Shown piece by piece: positions 1-8,922 of a DNA stretch of 64,000 bases. Every line of letters starts with the position of its first letter. Position 1 is the first letter of the stretch. The stretch comes from JACVRW01 sp963771715 (GTDB taxonomy: Bacteria; Actinomycetota; Thermoleophilia; Solirubrobacterales; Thermoleophilaceae). The notes under the pieces were generated by a model. The model was not told the origin of the DNA. It saw nothing but the letters and a program-made list of their open reading frames with translations, and did not search any database. Both the position numbers and the translations under genes were made by a program. The stretch is from contig CAVYUQ010000010.1 of NCBI GenBank assembly GCA_963771715.1, forward strand, positions 1-64,000, in the 5' to 3' direction.

Positions 1-273
1 TGGGCGACGACCTCCCGCGCCTGATGGCCGAGCTGCACGAGCGCGGCGTGCGCTCCGTCCTCTGCGAGGGCGGCCCCACGCTGAACTCGTTCCTGTTCGC
101 GGCGCGGCCTCGTGGACGAGCTGTTCCTGACGATGAACCCGAAGGTCGTGGGAGGCGCGGCGGCGCTCACGATCGTCGCGGGGCGCGAGCTGGTGGAGCC
201 GGTGGAGCTCGACCTGGTCTCCGTGGCGGAGGCCGAGGGCGAGCTCTTCACCCGCTGGCGGGTCCGCAAGTAG
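1..273 (+). CDS. RibD C-terminal / dihydrofolate-reductase-like protein, 3' part, frameshifted
   Basis: This is the end of a reductase domain of the RibD C-terminal (DHFR-like) family, which reduces the ribosylamino-pyrimidine in riboflavin synthesis; stand-alone members of unknown substrate also exist. The motif VLCEGGPTLN is typical of the substrate/NADPH pocket and is followed by GLVDELFLTMNPKVVGG, the usual last strand region. The gene enters the window open at base 3. The frame changes after base 104: removing C105 restores a continuous protein ending at the TAG at 271-273. The start and any deaminase domain lie outside the window, so RibD proper cannot be told from a stand-alone reductase. 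Confidence 0.75.
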
Positions 274-372
274 CGTTGCACGCGTCGCGGACTCGAGGCC
301 TCGTCCGCTAGTAATCAGGGTCCATGGCAACCGCCAGGACAGAGCCTGCTGCGCCGCAACAGGCGGCCGCGC

Positions 373-1137
373 GTGGACGTTCCCGTCGTCGAGTTCAAGG
401 ACGTGACGAAGGTCTACGACGGCGGCTCGGTGGCCGTCCAGGCCGCCTCGATGCGCATCGGGCGCGGCGAGTTCGTCTTCCTCGTGGGCCCCACCGGCTG
501 CGGCAAGTCCACCTGCATCCGCCTGATGATGAAGGAGCTCGAGCCGAGCAGGGGCGAGATCTCGATCGCGGGCCAGCCGCTCGCCGAGGTGCCGCGCTCG
601 CGGGTGCCGTACCTGCGCCGCAACATCGGCGTCGTCTTCCAGGACTACAAGCTGCTGCCGAACCGGACGGTGTACGACAACGTCGCGTACTCGCTCCAGG
701 TGATCGGCGAGTCGCGCCAGGAGATCCGCCGCAAGGTGCCGGACATCCTGCGCCTGGTCGGGCTCTCGACCAAGCTGCACAACTTCCCCGACGAGCTGTC
801 GGGCGGCGAGCAGCAGCGCGTCTCGATCGCGCGGGCGTTCGTGAACCACCCGCCGCTGCTGCTGGCCGACGAGCCCACCGGCAACCTCGACCCCGAGACC
901 TCCATCGGGATCATGCAGCTGATCTACCGCATCAACCGCACGGGCACGACCGTCGTCGTGGCGACCCACGACAAGGAGATGGTCGACAAGATGCGCCGGC
1001 GCGTGATCGAGCTGCGCGAGGGCCGCATCGTCCGCGACGAGCTGTCGGGCCTCTACCGCCCGGACGAGTCCACCACCGAGTTCGCGGTGCGCCTGCGCGG
1101 CGAGCTCGGCGTGGGCGACGAGGGGCACCCGAACTAG
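373..1137 (+). CDS. ftsE: FtsE, cell-division ABC transporter ATPase
   Basis: ATP-binding subunit of the FtsEX complex, which sits at the divisome and activates periplasmic cell-wall hydrolases. It has 254 residues. Walker A GPTGCGKS lies near residues 39-46, the Q-loop VFQDYKLLP near 93, the signature LSGGEQQR near 140, Walker B LLLADEPTGNLD near 162-173, and the H-loop ATHD near 196. The annotated start is GTG 373. An ATG at 324 (15 nt after a TAGTAA box) could supply a short N-terminal extension, but only if C372 is an extra base. ftsX starts two bases after the stop, so the two are co-transcribed. Confidence 0.93.
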   Translation: MDVPVVEFKDVTKVYDGGSVAVQAASMRIGRGEFVFLVGPTGCGKSTCIRLMMKELEPSRGEISIAGQPLAEVPRSRVPYLRRNIGVVFQDYKLLPNRTVYDNVAYSLQVIGESRQEIRRKVPDILRLVGLSTKLHNFPDELSGGEQQRVSIARAFVNHPPLLLADEPTGNLDPETSIGIMQLIYRINRTGTTVVVATHDKEMVDKMRRRVIELREGRIVRDELSGLYRPDESTTEFAVRLRGELGVGDEGHPN

Positions 1138-1139
1138 CC

Positions 1140-2030
1140 ATGCGCTGGAGCTTCTTCCTCAGGGAGGCGCTGCGCGGGCTGCGGCGCAGCTCGGCGCCGG
1201 CGCTGGCGGCGCTGCTCACCGTCCTGCTCACCGCGGTGGTGCTCGGGGTCTTCATCCCGATCGTCCAGGCCACCACCGGCACCGCGAACGAGGTGCGCAG
1301 CCGCGTGGTGGTGGACGTGTACGTGAAGGACTCCGCCACCCAGCTCGAGCAGGCCGAGCTGCGCAAGGCGATCGAGGACACGAGCAACGTGAAGTCGGTC
1401 GAGTTCATCTCGAAGGGCGAGGCGCTGGCGCGCGCCCAGGAGAAGAACCCCAAGGCCTTCGAGGAGGGCGCCGAGCTGCTCGGCTCGAACCCGCTGCCCG
1501 CCTCCTTCCGCGTGCACCCCGAGGACCCGGACAAGCTCGACGAGATCGTCACGCGCCTGAACGCCGACGGCGAGCCTCAGCTCGCGGCGATCGACGAGGT
1601 GCGCGACCGCGAGGAGGACACGGACAAGATCCTGTCCGCCACCGGGCTCGTGAAGGCGCTCACGGCCGGGCTGGCCGTGCTGCTCGTGCTCGCCTCGATC
1701 GCCCTGATCGCGAACACGATCCGGCTGTCGATCTTCTCGCGCCGGCGCGAGGTCGAGGTGATGAAGCTCGTGGGCGCCACCAACTGGTTCATCCGCTGGC
1801 CGTTCGTGATCGAGGGGATGATCGTGGGCTTCCTCGGCGGCCTGCTCGCGGTGCTGCTGCTCGCGATCGTCAAGGCGACCTTCCTCGACCCGCTGGCCGA
1901 CCGCTTCGCGCTGCTGGCCGCGCCCGACACGATCGACTTCCCGCTGCTCGTGGTGCTGCTGATGTTCGCCTGCATCGCGGTGTCGGCGCTCGGCAGCGGC
2001 ATCACGCTGCGCCGCTTCCTGCGCGTTTAG
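1140..2030 (+). CDS. ftsX: FtsX, permease-like division protein
   Basis: Membrane partner of FtsE, 296 residues, in the expected FtsX layout. There is a short cytoplasmic N-terminus (MRWSFFLREALRGL), a first membrane helix near 20-42, an extracellular domain of about 130 residues (VVVDVYVKDSATQLEQ through DREEDTDKI), then three membrane helices. The loop FSRRREVEVMKLVGATNWFIR after the second helix is the FtsX/MacB coupling region that contacts the ATPase. The ATG lies two bases after the ftsE stop. The downstream S41 protease gene is a common neighbour in related genomes. Confidence 0.92.
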   Translation: MRWSFFLREALRGLRRSSAPALAALLTVLLTAVVLGVFIPIVQATTGTANEVRSRVVVDVYVKDSATQLEQAELRKAIEDTSNVKSVEFISKGEALARAQEKNPKAFEEGAELLGSNPLPASFRVHPEDPDKLDEIVTRLNADGEPQLAAIDEVRDREEDTDKILSATGLVKALTAGLAVLLVLASIALIANTIRLSIFSRRREVEVMKLVGATNWFIRWPFVIEGMIVGFLGGLLAVLLLAIVKATFLDPLADRFALLAAPDTIDFPLLVVLLMFACIAVSALGSGITLRRFLRV

Positions 2031-2065
2031 GCACGTTTTGCGAAGCGGCGACTAGCCTCCTCGTG

Positions 2066-3234
2066 ATGCGGAATGGAGGCATTGCAGCGCTCTGCGCGCT
2101 CGTTGCGCTGGTCGCCGGGCTCTGGCTCGGCGGTCATCCCGAGTCCCTGCCGGGACCGGTGCGCGACGCCTTCGTCCAGGAGGACCGCGCGATGCGCGCC
2201 GAGATCATCGACTCGATCGAGGACAACTTCTACAAGCCGGTCGACGAGAAGAAGCTCGACGACGCCTCGCTGAAGGGGATCGTCGAGTCGCTCGACGACC
2301 CCTACTCGCACTACCTCACGCCGCAAGGAGGCGAAGCAGCTCAACGAGTCGGTGAGCGGCCAGTTCGAGGGCGTCGGCATGAACGTCGAGCAGGACAAGC
2401 GCGGGCTGAAGGTGCTGCGCGTGTTCGACGGCTCGCCTGCGGAGCGCGCCCGGCATCCGCCGCGGCGACTTCATCCTCGGCGTGAACGGCCGCTCGATCG
2501 CCGGCGTGAACAGCGAGGTGGCGACCAGCCGCATCAAGGGGCCCGCCGGGACGTCGGTGACGCTGAGGGTGTTCACCCCGGGCCAGGACCGCGACCGCAC
2601 CGTGAAGGTGAAGCGCGAGCGCATCGAGATCCCGGTCGCGCGCGGCCGCATGGTCGAGCGCGACGGCCACAAGGTCGGCGTCGTCGAGCTGCTCAGCTTC
2701 AGCTCCGGCGCCCACGGCCTGGTGCGCCGCGAGATCGACAGGCTGCTGCGGCAGGGCGCCGAGGCGATCGTGTTCGACCTGCGCGGCAACGGCGGCGGCC
2801 TGCTGTCCGAGGCCGTGCTCGTGTCGAGCATCTTCATCGAGGACGGCGAGATCGTCTCCGTGCGCGGGCCGCACCGCCCGGAGCGCACGCAGGACGCCGA
2901 GGGCGACGCCATCGACGAGAAGATCCCGGTGGTCACGCTCGTGGACGGCGGCAGCGCCAGCGCATCCGAGATCGTGACCGGCGCCCTGCGCGACCGCAAG
3001 CGCGCGAAGGTCGTGGGCACGCGCACGTTCGGCAAGGGGCTGGTGCAGGAGATCCAGCAGCTCTCGAACGGCGGCGTGCTCGACATCACCGTGGCGAACT
3101 ACTACCTGCCGGGCGGGGAGACGATCTCCACCAAGGGCATCAAGCCGCAGATCCGGGCCGTGGACGACCCGGACACCGACCGCGACGAGGCGCTGCCCGT
3201 GGCGGTCGACGAGCTGCTTCGCGAGCTGCGATGA
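2066..3234 (+). CDS. S41 family C-terminal processing peptidase (CtpA-like), frameshifted twice
   Basis: Membrane-anchored or secreted serine protease with an N-terminal hydrophobic helix (ALCALVALVAGLWLGG), a PDZ domain (GQFEGVGMNVEQ through VTLRVFTPG) and an S41 catalytic domain. The nucleophile is in GGSASASEIVTGAL and the general-base lysine in FGKGLVQ, both present. Two single-base breaks interrupt the frame. Removing C2324 gives TPKEAKQLNES, and removing one C at 2449-2451 gives GSPAERAGIRRGDF, the canonical PDZ loop. The protein is therefore probably intact in the cell. A TAGCCT box lies 7 bases before ATG 2066, with no Shine-Dalgarno; GTG 2063 is the alternative start. Its stop overlaps the next start (ATGA). 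Confidence 0.88.
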
Positions 3235-4959
3235 GCGCCGCCGTCCGGGGGCGCCCCGCCCGCCGGCTGGACAAGCCGATGGTCGCGGTGCTCGAGAAGC
3301 GCGGCCGCTTCCTCGTCGCCGAGCCGCTGTTCGGGCCGGGGCCGCGGACGGCGGTGGAGCGCGGCGACGCGGACGCGGGGGACCTCGTGCTGGTGGGCGC
3401 GGGCAAGCGCGGCGCGCGCGTGCTGCGCAAGCTCGGCCGCCCGGACCGGGCGCGCGACGTGGTCGAGGGGCTGATGCTCGACCGCGGGCTCTACCGCTCC
3501 TACCCGCGCGCGGCGAGCGCGCGAGGCGGAGGCCGCGCTCGAACGATCCCTACGCGGCGGACGCCCGCGTGGACCTGCGCGACCTGCCGACGTTCACGAT
3601 CGACCCGGACGACGCCAGGGACTTCGACGACGCCATCTCCGCCCGTCGCGAGGACGGCCGCGTGCGGCTCTGGGTGCACATCGCCGACGTGACCGCGTAC
3701 CTGCGCCCCGGCGGCCGGCTCGAGCGCGAGGCGTTCCGGCGCGGCACGAGCGTCTACGTGCCCGGCGCGGTCGAGCCGATGCTGCCCGAGGTGCTGTCGA
3801 ACCGAGGCCTGCTCGCTGCGGCCCGGCGAGGACAAGCTCGCCGTGACCGTCGAGATGGAGATGGACGGCGCGGACGTGACGAGCGTGGCGTTCCACCGCT
3901 CGCTCGTGCGCAGCGACCGCCGGCTCACCTACGGCGAGGTGGACGAGCTGTTCGCCGGCCGGACGCGCGCGGAGGCGCCCTGGGGAGAGCCGCTCGAGGT
4001 CGCGCGCGAGGTGGCGCGCGCGCTCGCGCGAGCGGCGCGACTCGCTCGAGTTCGGCTCCTGGGAGCCGACCTTCGACTTCGACTCCGAGGGCAACCCGAC
4101 CGGCGTGCGCTACGAGCAGCAGACCGAGTCGCACCGCGTGATCGAGATGCTGATGATCCTCGCGAACGAGCAGGTGGCCGGCTACCTGGCGGACAAGAAG
4201 CTGCCGACGCTCTACCGCGTGCACGAGCGGCCCGAGCCGCAGTCGGTGGTGTTCCTGGCCGAGCAGCTCGCGAGCCTCGACATCCCGACGCCGCCGCTGC
4301 CGAAGCAGATGACGCCGCAGCAGGCGGCCGACGCGATCGCGGAGATCTCGCGCATCGTCGTGCGCGAGTCGGGCGGCAAGCGCGCCTACAGCGTGCTCGT
4401 GCTGCGCGCGCTCAAGCAGGCGTACTACAGCCCGCGCAACCTCGGCCACGCGGGGCTCGGCAGCCCGCGCTACTGCCACTTCACGTCGCCGATCCGCCGC
4501 TACCCGGACGTGGTGGCGCACCGCGCGCTGCTCCAGGGGCTCGGCATCGACCAGGCGGCGGCGCCCGCGCACGAGCTCGACGAGGCGGGCGTGCTCAGCT
4601 CGGCGTCCGAGCGCGAGGCGATGAAGATCGAGCGCGACGCCGACGACATCTGCCTCTCCTTCCTGCTCGAGCGCGTGCTCTCGGAGATGGATCCGAACGA
4701 GTCGCACACCTTCGAGGGCGAGGTCGTCGGGCTGATCGAGAAGGGCGCGTTCGTCGAGTTCGGCGAGCAGCGCTTCGAGGGCCTGCTGCCGGCGCGCCGG
4801 CTGCGCGGCTGGTGGACGCTGAACGAGCTGGGGACCGCGCTCGAGGCGGAGGGCTCCGGGCGCCGGCTGCGGCTCGGCGACTCGGTCAAGGTGGAGGTCG
4901 ACCGCGTGGACGCCCCGCGCGGCCGCGTGGATCTGATCCCGGCGCCTTCATACTCGTAG
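3231..4959 (+). CDS. RNase R / RNB-domain 3'-5' exoribonuclease, frameshifted four times
   Basis: RNase II/R family exoribonuclease that degrades structured RNA. The N-terminal cold-shock-like part (KPMVAVLEKRGRFLVAEP) leads into the RNB domain with the acidic cluster DPDDARDFDDAIS that holds the catalytic metals. It continues through LSNEACSLRPGEDKLA, HFTSPIRRYPDVVAHR and a final S1 domain (FEGEVVGLIEKGAFVEF). Reading this requires removal of single C bases at 3522, 3544, 3803 and 4029; each removal restores a strongly conserved motif. It starts inside the protease stop codon and precedes smpB by two bases. RNase R works with tmRNA-SmpB in degrading non-stop mRNA, which fits this neighbourhood. 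Confidence 0.88.
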
Positions 4960-4961
4960 CC

Positions 4962-5435
4962 GTGGCGAAGAAGAAGAAACGCAAGGCGGCCCCGGGGGAC
5001 ATCGCCACCAACAGGCAGGCGAGCTTCCGCTTCAACCTGCTCGACAAGTTCGAGGCCGGCATCGTGCTCCAGGGCTCGGAGGTGAAGTCGCTCCGCGACG
5101 GCGGGGTGCAGCTGAAGGACGCCTACGCCGAGGTCAGGGACGGCGAGGTCTGGCTGCGCAACATGCACATCGCGCCCTACAAGCCGGCGCGCGAGAACCA
5201 CGAGCCCGAGCGCCCGCGCAAGCTGCTCCTGCACCGGCGCGAGATCGAGCGCCTGCTGGAGGCGAGCGCGGAGAAGGGCCTCACGATCGTGCCCACGCGG
5301 ATCTACTTCAACGGCCCGCGCGCGAAGGTCGAGCTGGCGCTCGCGAAGGGCAAGGACATGTACGACAAGCGCCGCTCGATCAAGGACCGCGACGTGAAGC
5401 GCGAGATCGACCGGGCGATGTCGGAGCGCTACTAG
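4962..5435 (+). CDS. smpB: SmpB, tmRNA-binding protein
   Basis: SsrA-binding protein of 157 residues, needed for trans-translation at stalled ribosomes. Family motifs are all present: ATNRQASFRF, FEAGIVLQGSEVKSLR, YAEVRDGEVWLRNMHIAPY, PRKLLLHRREIERL, and the basic tail KGKDMYDKRRSIKDRDVKREIDRAM that enters the mRNA path. The start is GTG two bases after the exonuclease stop; a longer open frame upstream is only a shadow of the exonuclease gene. Its RNA partner ssrA lies at 10111-10484 on the same strand. Confidence 0.96.
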   Translation: MAKKKKRKAAPGDIATNRQASFRFNLLDKFEAGIVLQGSEVKSLRDGGVQLKDAYAEVRDGEVWLRNMHIAPYKPARENHEPERPRKLLLHRREIERLLEASAEKGLTIVPTRIYFNGPRAKVELALAKGKDMYDKRRSIKDRDVKREIDRAMSERY

Positions 5436-5442
5436 TTCACCC

Positions 5443-6747
5443 TCAGTACGCCGCAGCCGGCACGAGCGGGCCGAAGTAACGACCGGCCACGGGCGTGCCC
5501 GGATCGCCCACGAAGCCGCCGATGCTCCCCGAGCCGGCCGCGGCGTCCGCGCGGATCCTGCTGATCACGTCCGCGGACGCAAGGCCCGCGCAGGGCCCCG
5601 CCACCCCGCCGCTTCCGACGCAGAGCGCCACGGTCCCGGTGGCGTGGGGCGCGGCCATGCTCGTTCCCGAAGCGATGCGGTAGCCGCCGGCGAGCCAGGT
5701 GGATTCGATGCACACGCCCGGCGCGGCCACCATGTGGGCCTGGCCGCCGCTGTCGGTCGGGTCGGCGAAGTTGGAGAAGGTCGCGTAGCGGTCGTCGCTC
5801 TCGCCGCTGCGACAGGTGGGCGCGCCGCCGAGGGCGCCGGCCGCGCCGTCGCTGTCGGACATCGCGGTGACCGTGAGCACCTCGGGATAGGCGGCCGGCA
5901 CTGTCGTCGAGAACTCCTGGCCGCTGTTCCCGGCGGCGACCACGTACGTGACCCCTGCGGCGGTCGAGCGGCAGATCGCGCGGTTGAGCGCGTCGCCGAT
6001 CAGGTTGCCGCACAGACCGTCAGCGAAGCCGAAGCCCGCGAGGCTCATGTTCGCCACCTTGATGTTGAGCGTCCTGGCCTTCTGCGTGACCCAGTCGATC
6101 CCGCATATCACCTGCGACCAGGTCCCCTGTCCGGAGGCGTTCAGGACCTTGACGGCGTAGAGCCTCGTACCCGGCGCCACGCCCACTAGCCCGCCGCCGT
6201 CGTTCTCCGCGCCGATCGTGCCGGCCACGTGCGTGCCGTGGCCGTTGTCGTCGCGCGCGGTCGCCGTCTTCTTCGAGGTGGTGCAGTTCTTGCCGCTCGC
6301 CACGTTGAGGTCCGGATGGGTGAGGTCGATGCCTGTGTCGATCACCGCGACCGCCGCGTTGCTCGCCTGGTGTGCCTGCGCCGGGGTGGCTGCGCCGACT
6401 CGCCGCACGCCGGTTGGAGCGGAGTCGCCGGGGAGCAGCGGCACCTGAGCCGCGATCCGAACCTCGCGGTCAGGGCTCACGAACGCCACGCTCGGGTCGG
6501 CGCTCACGCGCGCGAGCTGCCGCTTTCCGAGGTGGGCGGCGAAGCCCTTGAGCGCATGCACGTAGACCTGCTCGCTCTGGAACGCGTGCGCGCGCTCGAG
6601 GCGCGCCGTTTCGGCAGCGGCGCTCGGCGTGGAGTCGCGCAGCACGACGATGTAGCTCGGGTTCCCGGGCTCGGCGGCGGCGGGGGCGGCGGCCGCGCAG
6701 GCGGCCACGAGGAGCGCCGTAATCGTGAACGCCTGCCGTTGCCGCAT
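5443..6747 (-). CDS. secreted S8 subtilisin-like serine protease
   Basis: Exported subtilase of 434 residues. A signal peptide (AFTITALLVAACAAAAPAAA) precedes an inhibitor I9 propeptide (PSYIVVLRDSTPSA, residues about 30-100) and the peptidase S8 domain. The catalytic Asp is in AVIDTGID, His in DNGHGTHVAG, the oxyanion-hole Asn in AAGNSG, and Ser in SGTSMAAPHATG. About ten cysteines are scattered through the catalytic domain, suggesting disulphides. ATG 6747 is preferred over GTG 6753 because the GGAGGG ribosome site lies just upstream of it and overlaps the GTG. It converges on smpB with 7 bases between the stops. Confidence 0.92.
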   Translation of the reverse strand: MRQRQAFTITALLVAACAAAAPAAAEPGNPSYIVVLRDSTPSAAAETARLERAHAFQSEQVYVHALKGFAAHLGKRQLARVSADPSVAFVSPDREVRIAAQVPLLPGDSAPTGVRRVGAATPAQAHQASNAAVAVIDTGIDLTHPDLNVASGKNCTTSKKTATARDDNGHGTHVAGTIGAENDGGGLVGVAPGTRLYAVKVLNASGQGTWSQVICGIDWVTQKARTLNIKVANMSLAGFGFADGLCGNLIGDALNRAICRSTAAGVTYVVAAGNSGQEFSTTVPAAYPEVLTVTAMSDSDGAAGALGGAPTCRSGESDDRYATFSNFADPTDSGGQAHMVAAPGVCIESTWLAGGYRIASGTSMAAPHATGTVALCVGSGGVAGPCAGLASADVISRIRADAAAGSGSIGGFVGDPGTPVAGRYFGPLVPAAAY

Positions 6748-6831
6748 TGCCACCCTCCGTGGTGAACCGGGCTCCGGACCGTAGACCAGCGCCCGCGGGA
6801 GGTCCAGGCAATTGGACGGATGTTGAACGGG

Positions 6832-7473
6832 TCAGATGTCCAGGCCGCGCTCCGCCGCCCAGCGGCTCAGCTCGTGGCGGCTCGAGAGCTGGAGCTTTCG
6901 CAGGACGGAGGAGACGTGGGCCTCCACGGTCTTCGGGGAGATGTCGAGGCGCAGCCCGATCTCCTTGTACATGTAGCCGCGGGCGATGTGCTGGAGCACC
7001 TCGCGCTCGCGTGCGGTGAGGGCGTCGAGCTCCGACTGCGGGCTGGGGGCGGGGCCGGCGAAGGCGTCAAGCACGAAGCCCGCCAGGCGAGGGGAGAAGA
7101 CGGCGTCGCCCTCGTGTACGCGGCGGACCGCGTCGGCCAGCTCCTCGCCCGAGATGTTCTTCGTCACGTAGCCGCGCGCGCCGGCGCGGATCACGGCGAT
7201 CACGTCCTCGGCGGCGTCGGACACGGACAGCGCGAGGAAGCAGGGCGGGCTGTCGGTCTGCGCGGCGACGCGGCGGATCACCTCCACGCCGCCTCCGTCC
7301 GGCATGTGCACGTCGAGCAGGACGACGTCCGGGGCGTGCTGCTGGATCGCGCCCACCGCCTCCTCGACGCCGCTCGCCTCGCCCGCGATCTCGAGCAGCG
7401 GCTCGAGCTCGGCGCGGACGCCGGCGCGAAACAGCTGGTGGTCGTCGACGATCAGGACCCGCGGCTCGCTCAC
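6832..7473 (-). CDS. NarL/LuxR-family response regulator
   Basis: Two-component regulator of about 213 residues. The receiver domain (RVLIVDDHQLFRAGVRAEL) has its phosphorylatable Asp in VVLLDVHMPDGGG, and a C-terminal LuxR helix-turn-helix follows (LTAREREVLQHIARGY through ISPKTVEAHVSSVLRKL). GTG 7473 overlaps the kinase stop (GTGA), so the pair is translationally coupled. A longer frame upstream is the shadow of the kinase gene. The partner is the PspC-domain kinase, which points to sensing of envelope stress. Confidence 0.93.
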   Translation of the reverse strand: MSEPRVLIVDDHQLFRAGVRAELEPLLEIAGEASGVEEAVGAIQQHAPDVVLLDVHMPDGGGVEVIRRVAAQTDSPPCFLALSVSDAAEDVIAVIRAGARGYVTKNISGEELADAVRRVHEGDAVFSPRLAGFVLDAFAGPAPSPQSELDALTAREREVLQHIARGYMYKEIGLRLDISPKTVEAHVSSVLRKLQLSSRHELSRWAAERGLDI

Positions 7474-8729
7474 TGCCGCTCCTCGAGCACCAGCTCCACC
7501 TCGGTGCCGCCGCCGGGCGCGCTGGTCACGCGCGCCCGCCCGCCGTGGCGCTCCATGCGGCCGACGATCGACTCGCGCACGCCGCGGCGGTCGCCGGGCA
7601 CGGCGGCCGGGTCGAACCCGGGTCCGCGGTCGCGCACGAACACCTGCGTGCGGCCGCCGCCGCTCTCGGCGTACACGTCCACGGTCGACCCGGCGCCGAA
7701 CTTCGCCGCGTTCGTCATGGCCTCGCGGGCCGCCGCCACGACGGCCTCGTGATTGCCGTCGAGCTCGCGGTCGCCCACCACGACCACCTCGACCGGCACC
7801 CCGTAGCGCTCCTCCACGTCCGCCGCGGCCGCCTCGAGCGCGGCCGCGAGCCGCGCGGCCTGCCCGGGCGCCGGCCGCCCCGCCAGCCACGCGCGCAGCT
7901 CGCGCTCCTGGCGGCGCGCGATGGCGGCCACCTCGCTGGGGTCGCCGGCGCTGCGCTGGACCATGGCGAGCGTCTGGAGCACCGAGTCGTGCAGGTGCGC
8001 CGCCATCTCGGCGCGCTCCTGCGAGCGGATGCGCTGCGCGCGCTCCTGGGTCAGCGAACGCACTAGCCGCACCACCCAGGGGGCGAAGATCACACCCAGC
8101 ACCACCACGGCGGCGATCACGGCAAGCAGCACGTCGCGCGCCGCGCCCAGCGCTCCCGTGGCCTGGAGGAACACGAACCCCGCCGCGAGCACGAGCGCGA
8201 TGCCGATGCCGGTGCGGGAGATCGCGGCGGCGGCGCGGCGGCTCTCGGCCACGGCGGCCTCGGCCGTCGTGCGCGGGGCGGGGGACGGCTGCTGCGCGGG
8301 CCCCGCCGGGGCGCTGGCTGGCTCCGGCGGTCCGCCGAGCGACTGCCGCCAGATCAGCGCTCCGCCGCTCGCGATCAGCACGAGCGGCCACGCGATCGCG
8401 TCGGAGAACCAGATGTCGAGCTCGCGGAAGGCGAGCAGCGCCGCCACCAGCAGCAGACACGTGCCGAGCGCCACCTCCACGGCGGCGCGACCCGTGGGCA
8501 GCCGGCTGCGCGCCGAGCCGGACTCGCCGGGCGGGATCAGGATCCACCCGAGCAGGTAGGCGCCCAGGCCGAAGCCGCCGGCCGCGGTGGCCACCACGAA
8601 GGCCAGGCGCACCAGCGACACGTCGATGACGAAGCGCCGCGCTATGCCGGCGGCCACGCCGCCGATCCAGCCGGCGTCGCGGTCGCGGCGGAGGATGTGC
8701 GCCGAGGCGCTGCCCGGGCCGGTCGTCAC
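7470..8729 (-). CDS. sensor histidine kinase with N-terminal PspC domain
   Basis: Membrane kinase of 419 residues. An N-terminal PspC domain (RRDRDAGWIGGVAAGIARRF through LGWILIPPGE, about 13-68) is followed by several membrane helices (about 85-230), then a NarX/DesK-type HisKA_3 dimerisation region with the phospho-acceptor His in AAHLHDSVLQTLA. The ATPase domain shows AREAMTNAAKFGAG (N box), RDRGPGFDPAAV and APGGGTEVELVL. This is the Actinobacteria-type fusion of phage-shock PspC to a kinase. Its gene overlaps the regulator gene and follows two small envelope genes. The start GTG 8729 is the first plausible one before the PspC domain. Confidence 0.92.
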   Translation of the reverse strand: MTTGPGSASAHILRRDRDAGWIGGVAAGIARRFVIDVSLVRLAFVVATAAGGFGLGAYLLGWILIPPGESGSARSRLPTGRAAVEVALGTCLLLVAALLAFRELDIWFSDAIAWPLVLIASGGALIWRQSLGGPPEPASAPAGPAQQPSPAPRTTAEAAVAESRRAAAAISRTGIGIALVLAAGFVFLQATGALGAARDVLLAVIAAVVVLGVIFAPWVVRLVRSLTQERAQRIRSQERAEMAAHLHDSVLQTLAMVQRSAGDPSEVAAIARRQERELRAWLAGRPAPGQAARLAAALEAAAADVEERYGVPVEVVVVGDRELDGNHEAVVAAAREAMTNAAKFGAGSTVDVYAESGGGRTQVFVRDRGPGFDPAAVPGDRRGVRESIVGRMERHGGRARVTSAPGGGTEVELVLEERQ

Positions 8730-8736
8730 GCGCAGA

Positions 8737-8922
8737 TCATCGCGGGCGGGTCATCCCGGACGCCAGCAGGATCGCTCCCAGGGCTGCGCACGCCGCCGGA
8801 GCGAGCACGCCGAAGCGGAGGTCGAACGTCCCGCTCGCGTCGAGGAGCAGCAGCACGCCGAGCGCGAGCACCGCGATGCCCGCGACGACCGAGGTGAGAT
8901 CCGGGCTAGCTCGCACAGGCAT
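8737..8922 (-). CDS. small two-helix membrane protein
   Basis: A 61-residue protein with two predicted membrane helices (VVAGIAVLALGVLLLLDA and APAACAALGAILLASGM) around a short polar turn, resembling the membrane part of LiaF-type proteins. Its start overlaps the end of the upstream PspC/LiaF-like gene by 17 bases and its stop lies 7 bases before the kinase start, so it belongs to the same operon. No enzymatic motif is visible. It is probably an accessory membrane component of the stress-sensing module; the function is not known. Confidence 0.75.
   Translation of the reverse strand: MPVRASPDLTSVVAGIAVLALGVLLLLDASGTFDLRFGVLAPAACAALGAILLASGMTRPR

Noticed and set aside
3231..4959. Programmed frameshifting in the RNase R and protease genes.
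   Set aside because: There are no slippery heptamers or downstream pseudoknots, the shifts need to occur up to four times in one gene, and the same extra-C pattern occurs in unrelated genes.
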